This document shows, in pieces, positions 46,210 to 55,002 of a DNA stretch of 64,000 nt. Position 1 is the first letter of the stretch. Each line of letters opens with the position of its first letter. The stretch is taken from the NCBI RefSeq assembly GCF_022429645.1, contig NZ_CP092480.1, positions 1,205,501 to 1,269,500 of the forward strand, given 5' to 3'. The notes under the pieces are model-generated. The model had not been told where the DNA came from and made no database searches. It was given only the letters and a program-made list of their open reading frames with translations. The stretch comes from Lutibacter sp. A80. GTDB lineage: Bacteria > Bacteroidota > Bacteroidia > Flavobacteriales > Flavobacteriaceae. The translations under genes were made by a program, and so were the position numbers.

Positions 46210-47835
46210 ATGAAGGCCAAACAACTATTTAATCTTTTTCTAATTTTTGCTATGATTTCCTTTACAGGCTTCGCCCAAAAGAAGAAACAGCCAAATGTAT
46301 TGTTTATTGCTATTGATGATTTACGTGCTGAACTTGGCACTTATGGTTCTGAAATCGTAAAATCTCCTAATATAGATGCCTTAGCAAACGTTGGGATTCA
46401 ATTTAATCATGCTTATGTTCAACAATCAATTTGTGGACCTTCACGAGCTAGCATTATGACAGGATCTTACCCAGAAACTATAAATGTTATTGATTTATTT
46501 CAAGATTTTAGAGATAACCGTCCTAGTATTATTACTCTACCCCAACACTTTAAAGATAACGGATATGAAACAGTATATCTAGGAAAAGTATTTCACGGCG
46601 TGTTTACTGATGATGAGATGTCTTGGAGTAGAAAACCGATTAAAGCAAAAAAAGACTCAAATATACCAAATATAGAAGGTGGTTATGCACTAGCTGAAAG
46701 TCAATTAATGTATTTAAAAAACAAGGTCGCTTTAGAAGCTAAATATGGTGAAAAACTAATTCGTGAAAACTGGTTAAATAAAGGGCCAGCTTTAGAATCT
46801 GCTGATGTTCCAGACGAAACCTATGAAGATGGCTATAACACACTTTCTGCAATAGAAACATTAAATGACTTGGTTAAAAATAACCAAAAACCTTGGTTTC
46901 TAGCTTTAGGTTTTAAAAAACCTCATTTAGATTGGATAGCACCTAAAAAATATTGGGATATGTATGATGAAGCCAAAATTCCAATTGCAAAACAAGTAAA
47001 CCCTCCTAAAGATGGTGCGACTATGGGATTATCAGAATCCTTAGAATTACGTGTTTCAGCAGACATGCCTAAAAAAGGAAATTTTAGTCCAAAATTACAA
47101 CGCCAATTACGCCACGGATATTATGCTTGTATAAGTTATATTGATGCTCAAGTTGGAAAAATGATTCAGGCTTTAAAAAACTCTGGAGCCTATGAAAATA
47201 CCATTATTGTTTTATGGTCAGACCACGGATTTAATCTTGGGGAGATGGGCTATTGGGGGAAGGCTACAAATTATGAAATTGCTACAAGAGTTCCATTTAT
47301 AATTTCAGCACCTGGAACAACAGATAAAACAAAAGGACAAAAAGCTAACGCTACTGTAGAATTAATAGATTTATACCCAACTTTATGTGATTTAGCCGAA
47401 CTAAATAAACCTAAACACTTAGAAGGCGAAAGTTTAGTTTCCATACTAAAAAAACCTAACTTAAAATCTAAAAAACCTGCATTTAGCGTATTTCCAACAC
47501 CTGCATTACGCGAATGGGCAGCGAGACCTTTTACACCTCCATTTAGAACTACATTTTTTATGCCTTTAATTGAAAAAATTGAGACCAAAATTAAAACACA
47601 AATGGGTGAAAAATGGAATAAAAAAACTTTTGAACAGTTTGTTATGGGATATGCAATGAGAACAGATGATTACAGATTTGTAATTTGGAAAGATAGAAGA
47701 CGCCCTAACAACAACCCTTTATATATAGAACTTTACGATCATAAAAATGACCCAAACGAAACTATTAATATTGCAAATCAAAATCCTATACTTGTAAAAG
47801 AATTATTAAAAAAGTTTAATAAAACTTATAAATAA
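46210..47835 (+). CDS. Periplasmic Cys-type sulfatase 2 (iduronate-2-sulfatase-like, S1_7-like)
   Basis: 541 residues from ATG 46210. An ATG at 46183 is also in frame, but the second start gives a cleaner signal peptide (ending FAQ). The formylglycine motif is CGPSR with Cys75, and IDDLRAELGTYG is the metal-binding start. LWSDHGFNLGEMGYWGKATN is typical of the iduronate-sulfatase-like group. It is a close paralogue of sulfatase 4 at 51476 (shared GKATNYEIATRVP). The order suggests it is transcribed alone. It should act on sulfated oligosaccharides in the periplasm, but the position of the sulfate is unknown. Confidence 0.9.
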   Translation: MKAKQLFNLFLIFAMISFTGFAQKKKQPNVLFIAIDDLRAELGTYGSEIVKSPNIDALANVGIQFNHAYVQQSICGPSRASIMTGSYPETINVIDLFQDFRDNRPSIITLPQHFKDNGYETVYLGKVFHGVFTDDEMSWSRKPIKAKKDSNIPNIEGGYALAESQLMYLKNKVALEAKYGEKLIRENWLNKGPALESADVPDETYEDGYNTLSAIETLNDLVKNNQKPWFLALGFKKPHLDWIAPKKYWDMYDEAKIPIAKQVNPPKDGATMGLSESLELRVSADMPKKGNFSPKLQRQLRHGYYACISYIDAQVGKMIQALKNSGAYENTIIVLWSDHGFNLGEMGYWGKATNYEIATRVPFIISAPGTTDKTKGQKANATVELIDLYPTLCDLAELNKPKHLEGESLVSILKKPNLKSKKPAFSVFPTPALREWAARPFTPPFRTTFFMPLIEKIETKIKTQMGEKWNKKTFEQFVMGYAMRTDDYRFVIWKDRRRPNNNPLYIELYDHKNDPNETINIANQNPILVKELLKKFNKTYK

Positions 47836-47870
47836 CATTTTTAAACATTAGTTACACGGCTATAATTAAT

Positions 47871-47908
47871 AAAAAAACTCAGGATTGAATTCAATCCTGA
47901 GTTTTTTT
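47871..47908. terminator. Bidirectional intrinsic terminator
   Basis: A perfect palindrome from ACTCAGGATTGA through its reverse complement is flanked by A7 and T8. It lies between the convergent sulfatase 2 and FAD oxidoreductase genes. Confidence 0.92.
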
Positions 47909-47959
47909 TAAACCAAAATAAATTTTGAGATACTGCCAATAATTTATAATATTTAAAGC

Positions 47960-49879
47960 TTAATAACAACGTACTTCAAATAATTTAATGTCTTTTGCTC
48001 CATAAGTTTCTTTCAACTTTAATCTAACAGCTGTTGTTTTTATTTTATTGAAATTAAATTTAATTAAACGCTTTTTGTTGTTTTCAATTTCACCAATTTT
48101 AATCCATTCACCATTAACCCTACCTTCAACTTTCATAGATTTTAATAATTCTATAGGAACTTTACTTGTATGCCTTGAGTTTTCAGGTGAAAGTTTATGC
48201 ATAAAAATATTTTTTTTAAGATTAGTATCACATTTAATTTCAACTTTTGAAAGAGTAACAGGCCTAAGCCATTCAAACTGTAACTCGGCATTTAAACCAT
48301 CAGATTTCCAATGATTTATACCACCATCAATATCTCTTGATATTCCATTAACTAAATTTCTAACATCACCAGATAAAGTAGACGAACCCATAATTAAATC
48401 AGCTTTTTTTGCAAGGTCATTTTTATCATTTGCTGGTCTTAAAGGAATATAAGCATCATCTCTTAATAACTGTTCTTGCAAGTCGTTTATATAATTTTTA
48501 GTAATTGCCCGCGGATTCACATTTTTTTTGATGCATAAACTTGCTGCAGTACCTGTTGCTTGCCCCATTGTAGCACAAGTTGCCATGACTCTTGAAGAAG
48601 AAAGCGCTATATGAGTTTGACTAATATTACGTCCCGAGAACTGTAAATTATTTATATTTTTTGAATATAAGCTTCTATAAGGTATTTCATAGATTTTTTT
48701 GAACTTATAATGAAAATAACTTCCTGGAACATTTAACTTTTCAATACCTCCTTCTCCGTGTTCATCAATACTCCAACCTCCATAAGCAACTCCATCTTCA
48801 AAATGTTTATGTTCTGTTAGATCTTTTTCTGAAAGTATATAATCACCCATAAAACGACGAGATTCTCTTCGCCCTGGAATTGCCCCAACCCAATCTAATG
48901 CTAAATTTTCAGAGTCTGGAAATTCTCCAGAGTTTTTAATATAATCCCAAACTCCATACATATAGCCCATAATTTTATGTCGGTTTGTTTCAGCTTCAGC
49001 AATAATATCATTTTCACTTCCAACTTCAACCCACCAAATACCCCCAACGTAAGGTTTTATTTTACGTTTGTATGCATTTTCAGCATCATACTTTAAGGTA
49101 TAGGAAGGAGGCGTAAACGGCATAGGTTTACCCATATCTTTTGTTGAAAACAGAATTGTTGCACCCATTTGCCAACCATCAGCAACTTTTGGCGCATATT
49201 GTTCATTAAATTCTGAAGAAGCTTCTCTCCCTGTTCTAAAAATTGCACCTGCTGAAGCAGCTAACATTCCATCTCCAGAACAATCTATAAATTGTTTTGC
49301 TTTTATAATAAATTCTGTTTCAGTAGTTAATTGCCAACAACGTGCAGAAACAATTGTATTCCCATCCATATTGGCATCAATAGCTTGTGTGTTTAACATT
49401 AAGTCTAAATTTTCAATTTGGTATACATAATCATATAAAACATGATCCCAAACAGGAAAAGATTCTTGCGGATTTTGAAACCTATTTAATAATAATAATT
49501 CTTCGATAACACCCGTTTCCCGTTCTGCCCAATTGTCTGGTTTTAAATGACCAACTCCATTAACGTGAACTCTAATTTCACTAGAACTATTTCCTCCTAA
49601 AACTGGACGATCTTGAACTAATACTGTTTTCACTCCATTTCTTGCTGCTGATACAGCTGCACATATTCCTGCCAAACCAGCCCCTATAACAGCAACATCA
49701 TAATTCAATATTTTTTTTCGATTAGAAATTTCTTTTTTACCAGATTCTTGTTGTTCCCAATTTGTAGTTTTTATTTTTTGTAAATCTGTATTTATATCAA
49801 ATGCATTTCCTGTAATTGGCATTAAACTTGCAGCAATAGCACCCTTAGTTCCTTTTTTAAAAAATTCTCTACGTTTCAT
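47960..49879 (-). CDS. Tat-exported FAD-dependent oxidoreductase with C-terminal F5/8-like domain
   Basis: 639 residues. The N-terminus MKRREFFKKGTKGA is a twin-arginine signal (RRxFxK), so it should be exported folded with its cofactor. VIGAGLAGICAA (66–71 is the GxGxxG core) binds FAD, as in the FAD_oxidored (PF12831-like) group, and VLGGNSSSEIRVHVNG continues the family. FSGRNISQTHIALSSSRVMA is the second FAD contact. Residues about 510–639 form a beta-sandwich resembling a discoidin or F5/8 sugar-binding domain. It is last in an operon with two sulfatases (7-base gap). The substrate is unknown and could be a sugar or a product of the locus. Confidence 0.82.
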   Translation of the reverse strand: MKRREFFKKGTKGAIAASLMPITGNAFDINTDLQKIKTTNWEQQESGKKEISNRKKILNYDVAVIGAGLAGICAAVSAARNGVKTVLVQDRPVLGGNSSSEIRVHVNGVGHLKPDNWAERETGVIEELLLLNRFQNPQESFPVWDHVLYDYVYQIENLDLMLNTQAIDANMDGNTIVSARCWQLTTETEFIIKAKQFIDCSGDGMLAASAGAIFRTGREASSEFNEQYAPKVADGWQMGATILFSTKDMGKPMPFTPPSYTLKYDAENAYKRKIKPYVGGIWWVEVGSENDIIAEAETNRHKIMGYMYGVWDYIKNSGEFPDSENLALDWVGAIPGRRESRRFMGDYILSEKDLTEHKHFEDGVAYGGWSIDEHGEGGIEKLNVPGSYFHYKFKKIYEIPYRSLYSKNINNLQFSGRNISQTHIALSSSRVMATCATMGQATGTAASLCIKKNVNPRAITKNYINDLQEQLLRDDAYIPLRPANDKNDLAKKADLIMGSSTLSGDVRNLVNGISRDIDGGINHWKSDGLNAELQFEWLRPVTLSKVEIKCDTNLKKNIFMHKLSPENSRHTSKVPIELLKSMKVEGRVNGEWIKIGEIENNKKRLIKFNFNKIKTTAVRLKLKETYGAKDIKLFEVRCY

Positions 49880-49886
49880 TTTAATA

Positions 49887-51473
49887 CTATTTAGTTATTT
49901 CTATTAATAAATTATCTAGTTGCTTTTTAAGCTTTTTCTTTACCATTTTAAATTTAGGTTTGTAGGCTAAATTTGTCCATTCATACGAATCATTCCTATG
50001 GTCATATAATTCTTCTTTTCCATTAACATAGCGTATATATCTGTAGTTTTTTGAACGTACTGAATAACTTTGTTCATTTGGCTCATTACTTTTAAAATTA
50101 CCTCTAACAACAGTTAATGCAACTTCAGGACCTTTCCATTTTACACATTCCGGATTTTCTAAAAAAGGTTTCATGCTAAATCCACTTAACAATGCGCCAT
50201 TCTTATTTTTTAAATTACTGTTTTCAATATTGCATAAATCAGCAATGGTTGGGTATACATCAATTAAAGATACTGGATGTTTTACTTTTTTACCTGCATT
50301 ATTTTTGAAATTAGGTGAGCGCACAAGCATTGGAATTCTAGTAGTTTCTTCCCATAAATTGTTCTTGTAAATAAATTCTTTTTCACCTTGATTATATCCG
50401 TGATCACTAACCAAAATAACAATGGTATTATTATTAAATTTACTATTTCTCAAAGCGTTCATTACTTTACCAACTTGGTCGTCGGCAAAACTAACACAGG
50501 CTAAATATGCTTGTAAATATGTACGTAAACCTACTTCAAAATTGGAGTAAGAAGCTTTTAATTCTTCGTAATGTTTCGCCCAAGCTGGTGTCCATCTAAA
50601 AGTGGATCTATAATACGTATCCTCAATATCATTTTCTTTTACTCTAGGCAGTTCTAATGTTTCTAAAGGGTATTTATCGAAATATTTTTGAGGCGCAACT
50701 AGTGGTGTATGCGGACGAACAAAGCCTACTGCTAAAAAGAAAGGATTGGAGCTTTTATTATTTTCTAATTCTAAAATTTTATCTACAGCCCAATTTGCAC
50801 TTTTTTCATCACTTAATAAATCACGATTTTTATCATTTACATAGTTAAAAGGTTTTCTATTCTTCACATCATACCAACCTTTGTATCCTTTTGTTTTTTT
50901 AGATGCTGGTACATTAGGAACATCCGCTAAAGAGCTATATAAACCATCATTTTTGTTTTGGTAATATTCTTTTGGAACTGAAGGGTGTCTTGCAGCCTTT
51001 TTACCATCAAATGCATAAGGACCAAAGTCATTTTCTACACCATATTCATTCCATTCACTTTTAACTCTGTCGTGCATTATTTTACCAGTACCATAAGTAG
51101 CATAACCATTATCACTCATAAATTGCATGAGTGTTTTATTGTTTTTTAAAATAGGGTTTTCTGTCCATTTAGAAAACCAAAAGTTCTTTGATTTGTGTGG
51201 ATAAACCCCTGTTAACATACTAACTCTAGAAGGTGCACAAATAGGAGCATTAGTATGGGCATTAGTAAAAACTACACTTTCCTTTGCTAAAGCATCCATA
51301 TTTGGAGTTTGAGCTTGCGGATGACCACCTAAAAAACCTACATAATCATTTAAATCATCGAGTATAATTAGTAGAACATTAGGCTTTTCTTGAGTTTGAG
51401 CAACTGAAATAGTTGTTGAAATCAAGAATATACCAATTATTAACTTCGAAAAAATAGTGCAATTATTTTTCAT
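49887..51473 (-). CDS. Periplasmic Cys-type sulfatase 3 (S1 family, CAPSR type)
   Basis: 528 residues with a signal peptide ending SVAQ. The formylglycine motif is CAPSR, with Cys79, and not CGPSR as in the other four. DDLNDYVGFLGGHPQAQTPN is the metal-binding start and VSDHGYNQGEKEFIYKNNLW the second metal site. It differs enough from the others that a different sulfate position is likely. It is between sulfatase 4 and the FAD oxidoreductase with gaps of 2 and 7 bases, so all three form an operon. Confidence 0.9.
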   Translation of the reverse strand: MKNNCTIFSKLIIGIFLISTTISVAQTQEKPNVLLIILDDLNDYVGFLGGHPQAQTPNMDALAKESVVFTNAHTNAPICAPSRVSMLTGVYPHKSKNFWFSKWTENPILKNNKTLMQFMSDNGYATYGTGKIMHDRVKSEWNEYGVENDFGPYAFDGKKAARHPSVPKEYYQNKNDGLYSSLADVPNVPASKKTKGYKGWYDVKNRKPFNYVNDKNRDLLSDEKSANWAVDKILELENNKSSNPFFLAVGFVRPHTPLVAPQKYFDKYPLETLELPRVKENDIEDTYYRSTFRWTPAWAKHYEELKASYSNFEVGLRTYLQAYLACVSFADDQVGKVMNALRNSKFNNNTIVILVSDHGYNQGEKEFIYKNNLWEETTRIPMLVRSPNFKNNAGKKVKHPVSLIDVYPTIADLCNIENSNLKNKNGALLSGFSMKPFLENPECVKWKGPEVALTVVRGNFKSNEPNEQSYSVRSKNYRYIRYVNGKEELYDHRNDSYEWTNLAYKPKFKMVKKKLKKQLDNLLIEITK

Positions 51474-51475
51474 AC

Positions 51476-53083
51476 TTATATTCCCTTTGATTTATGCGCC
51501 TTTTTCCATTCCTTTTTAAAAACTTTTAATAGTTTTGAAACTAGTTTTGGATGTTCGTTAGCAATATTTATAGTTTCTTCAGGGTCGATTTTATGGTCAA
51601 ATAATTCTATTTGTACAGGTTTACTATCTTGATTTCTACTGTCTTTCCAAATTACAAATCTGTAATCATCTGTTCTCATAGCGTACCCCATCAAGTAATT
51701 TTCAAATAAGACTCTATCCCATTTTTCTTTTTGCTGAAGTTTAATTTTGTCTTCAACTTCTTTTAATAAAAGGCCAAAATAAGTTTCACGCATAGCCGGT
51801 CTAATAGGGAAAGCTCCCCATTCTCTTAAAGCTGGACTAGGAAATTGGCTAAACACAGCTTTTTTCCATTTTTTTGAAGGATTTTTAAGTAGTGGTTTAA
51901 AACTCTTACCTTCTAAATGTTTTGGTATTTCTATTCCTGCTAAATCAGATAGTGTAGGGTAAATATCTACCAATTCTACCAAGGCATTAGTTTTAGCGCC
52001 TCTATTTTTAGCTAACATATCAGGTGTATAAATCATCATTGGTACTCGTGTGGCAATTTCATAATTTGTAGCTTTTCCCCAAATTCCCATTTCACCTAAA
52101 TGCCAACCGTGATCCCCCCAAAGAACAATAATTGTATTGTCTTTAATTCCAGCTTCATCCAAAGCATTTATTACTTTTCCAATTTGAGCATCTACATAAC
52201 TTACACAAGCTAAATAAGCATGTTTTAAAGTGATTGATAATTGTTTATCCAGTTTACCGCTTTTAGGTATTCCACTTCTAACTCTTAATTCAAAAGAAGG
52301 GTGAATTCCCATTTCAGCTCCATTTATTGGCGCAGTGGTTTGAGTAGCTAATTTAATATCTTCTTCATTATATAAATCCCAATATTTTTTTGGTGCTACC
52401 CAATTCAAATGCGGTTTATGAAACCCTAATCCTAGAAAAAAAGGTTTGCCATCTTCTTTCACCATATCTTTTATAGTTTGAATGGCTAAATCTGTATTTA
52501 AACCATCAGAATAAGTATCATCAGGCACATCAGCACACTCATAAGCTGGCCCCATAGCTAAGCCATATTTTGCTACTTCCCCATATTTCGCAAACATTTT
52601 TTCACGAGTTTCTTTTCTAATTTTATTATTTTCAGGAAGTGCAAAACCAACAGGTTTTTTATTACTCTTTAGCTGAGGTCTTGTCCATGAAATTTCATCT
52701 TCGTCTCCGTGATGAAATATTTTTCCATAATAAACAGATTGATATCCATTTGAATTAAAATGTTGAGCAATCGTATTTACCTGTGGAAGTTTTTCTCTAA
52801 ACCGAATGTAATTATGAGTAACTCCACTTGTTGATGGACGGACACCTGTCATTAAACTTGCTCTTGATGGTCCACAAATTGCTTGTTGGCAATAAGCATT
52901 ATTAAACAATAATCCTTCACTTGCCAGTTTATCCATATTGGGAGTAATTGCAATTTCTGAACCATAACATCCCAACTCCGGTCGTAAATCATCAATAGCA
53001 ATAAATAATATATTTGGTTTTTTTTGAGCATAATTAAACATGGTACCCAAGCAAAATAAACAAGTAAAAAGTATATTTTTCAT
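51476..53083 (-). CDS. Periplasmic Cys-type sulfatase 4 (iduronate-2-sulfatase-like, S1_7-like)
   Basis: 535 residues, signal peptide ending NYAQ. CGPSR carries the formylglycine Cys70. IDDLRPELGCYGSEI and LWGDHGWHLGEMGIWGKATN match sulfatase 2, so the two are paralogues, possibly acting on different oligomer positions or lengths. It is first in the operon with sulfatase 3 and the FAD oxidoreductase, and divergent from the regulator gene (162 bases between starts). Confidence 0.9.
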   Translation of the reverse strand: MKNILFTCLFCLGTMFNYAQKKPNILFIAIDDLRPELGCYGSEIAITPNMDKLASEGLLFNNAYCQQAICGPSRASLMTGVRPSTSGVTHNYIRFREKLPQVNTIAQHFNSNGYQSVYYGKIFHHGDEDEISWTRPQLKSNKKPVGFALPENNKIRKETREKMFAKYGEVAKYGLAMGPAYECADVPDDTYSDGLNTDLAIQTIKDMVKEDGKPFFLGLGFHKPHLNWVAPKKYWDLYNEEDIKLATQTTAPINGAEMGIHPSFELRVRSGIPKSGKLDKQLSITLKHAYLACVSYVDAQIGKVINALDEAGIKDNTIIVLWGDHGWHLGEMGIWGKATNYEIATRVPMMIYTPDMLAKNRGAKTNALVELVDIYPTLSDLAGIEIPKHLEGKSFKPLLKNPSKKWKKAVFSQFPSPALREWGAFPIRPAMRETYFGLLLKEVEDKIKLQQKEKWDRVLFENYLMGYAMRTDDYRFVIWKDSRNQDSKPVQIELFDHKIDPEETINIANEHPKLVSKLLKVFKKEWKKAHKSKGI

Positions 53084-53209
53084 TGTAAAATTATTTTCAT
53101 TTAAATGATGTTCTAAAATAGATAATTTCTACCTTAACTATGCTAAATTTGGCATTACATAAACTTAACATTTACATAAATATCAATTTTCAAGTCTTTC
53201 AAATTAATT

Positions 53210-53217
53210 TATTTTTG
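53210..53217 (+). promoter_or_regulatory. Candidate -7 element of the regulator gene
   Basis: TATTTTTG is an exact TAnnTTTG match, 28 bases before the ATG at 53246. No -33 TTTG is seen. Confidence 0.48.
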
Positions 53218-53245
53218 TATTTTTATTTATTATAAAATATTAATA

Positions 53246-54862
53246 ATGAATAACTTAAGATATAACTTTTTAAAATTTAAAATTCTAATCCCATTAATAA
53301 TACTTAACTTATGTAATTTCAAACATTTACAAGCTCAACAATTTAAGAGTTGTTTTTCTGAAGGTTTAATTCAAGTTAATACAGATGTAGATTCTTTAAA
53401 AATTGTATTGAATACTAAGTTTCAAAAAGCTACAAAAAAGAAAGATACTATCATAATGGTTAAATCACTTATTTCGTTAAGTGCTTTAGCTAGAAAACAA
53501 CAAAATTATGACGCTGCTTTTGAAAATTCTGGAGAAGCTATGTTTTTAGCTGAAGAATCTAAAAATATAGTTCTAATAGCAAAATCAAATGAGGAAGTTG
53601 GAGTTTTAAATTATTTATTTAAGCAAGATACTAATGCCGGAATAAATTTTAAAAAAGCTCATTTGAATTATAAGTTAGCTTATTCTAAAAACTTAGTTGA
53701 ACTAGATGATTTATATAAATCGTACACCAATTTAATGCTTTATTATCAAAGAATTGTGGAGGTAGATTCTTTAAAAATGTATATTGATAGCTGTGAATTT
53801 CTGCTCCCAAAGTTAAAAAACAACAATTTTCAAAATATTCAATTAAACGAGAAAAAAGCATTTGCTTTAAAAAAAGAGGGATATATTAAAGAATCTATTC
53901 AATTATTAAATGATGCCGTATTTCAATTAGAAAATAAAATAGTGAATCCTTCAAAAAAGGATGTAGATAAAAGCTTTTTAATTATTTTGTATTCTCGCTT
54001 AGGCAGACTACATAAAGATATTGATAATATTGAATTGGCTAAAAAATATTTTAAAACGGCTATTTCTATAAAAGATATTAATGGAGAAAATGCTTTTTAT
54101 TTGTCATTTGTATATCAACAATTAGCTTTACTGTCTAAGAATACAGGTGAAATAGAAAAAGGGTTTAACTATTTATATAAGGCTAAAAAAATAAATGATT
54201 CCTTTTTAAATCCTAGGAATGAAAACACACAAAGTTTTTTAACTTTTAAGAATAAGTATAAAGAACAGCTTCAAAAAAAAACGAAGGAACTGAATGCTAG
54301 GAATTTGGAATTAGCAAAAAAAACTGAAGAAGCCTTAAGGTTTAAAATAATTCTATTTGTAACCTTGGCTATTATAGTTATACTTTTTTTATTGGTACGT
54401 GGTAAAATGTTGTATACTATTCATAAGAAAAAGCAGATAGATTCAAAAGAGTTATTAAATCATAAAAACAAAGAACTTACAGTAAATATGTTACAATTAA
54501 TAGAGCGTGAAGAAGTTATTAAGGAGTTAAGTGATTTAATTAAAAAATCTAAAATGGATCATTCAACAAAAAACCTGTTAAAATCTATTGAAAATAGATC
54601 TGATAGTTTATGGGAATCTTTTAACAAAAGATTTTCTACACAAAATGAAGATTTTTACAATCGATTACAAAAAAAAGTACCGAACTTAAGTTCGGCAGAT
54701 TTAAAGGTTTGTGCTTTAATAAAATTAAATTTTTCAGGTAAGGAAATGGCTTATTTATTAGGAATTTCTCTTGGTAGTGTTCACGTTGCAAGACACCGAC
54801 TTAGAAAAAAAATGAATTTAAATAGAGATGTAAACCTAACTACTTTTATAAATTCTATCTAA
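53246..54862 (+). CDS. Membrane-spanning TPR / LuxR-type HTH transcriptional regulator
   Basis: 538 residues. A signal sequence covers about 1–31 (LQAQ). Residues about 35–330 are helical repeats of the TPR type, such as KYFKTAISIKDINGENAFYLS. A coiled-coil-like stretch (340–365) leads to one membrane helix at about 366–385 and a cytoplasmic helical linker. The last 60 residues (478–538) are a GerE/LuxR-like helix-turn-helix, with LSSADLKVCALIKLNFSGKE and ISLGSVHVARHRLRKKM. There is no kinase or receiver domain. It probably senses a periplasmic ligand and binds DNA directly. It lies within the sulfatase cluster, so it likely controls the locus. Confidence 0.85.
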   Translation: MNNLRYNFLKFKILIPLIILNLCNFKHLQAQQFKSCFSEGLIQVNTDVDSLKIVLNTKFQKATKKKDTIIMVKSLISLSALARKQQNYDAAFENSGEAMFLAEESKNIVLIAKSNEEVGVLNYLFKQDTNAGINFKKAHLNYKLAYSKNLVELDDLYKSYTNLMLYYQRIVEVDSLKMYIDSCEFLLPKLKNNNFQNIQLNEKKAFALKKEGYIKESIQLLNDAVFQLENKIVNPSKKDVDKSFLIILYSRLGRLHKDIDNIELAKKYFKTAISIKDINGENAFYLSFVYQQLALLSKNTGEIEKGFNYLYKAKKINDSFLNPRNENTQSFLTFKNKYKEQLQKKTKELNARNLELAKKTEEALRFKIILFVTLAIIVILFLLVRGKMLYTIHKKKQIDSKELLNHKNKELTVNMLQLIEREEVIKELSDLIKKSKMDHSTKNLLKSIENRSDSLWESFNKRFSTQNEDFYNRLQKKVPNLSSADLKVCALIKLNFSGKEMAYLLGISLGSVHVARHRLRKKMNLNRDVNLTTFINSI

Positions 54863-54888
54863 AATTAAATATTTATATTTTCAAACTC

Positions 54889-54905
54889 TGTTAGTAAAAC
54901 TAACA
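54889..54905 (+). terminator. Weak hairpin after the regulator gene
   Basis: TGTTAGT pairs with ACTAACA around AAA, followed by a T-rich stretch. The stem is only 7 bp, so terminator function is uncertain. Confidence 0.38.
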
Positions 54906-55002
54906 TTTATTTGTACACATACTTATTTATTAAAATAAGTCTTTACAAAAACTTGCAAGTATTTAAACTAAATTTACAAGGCAACAAAAAACATTTTTCT
55001 AA

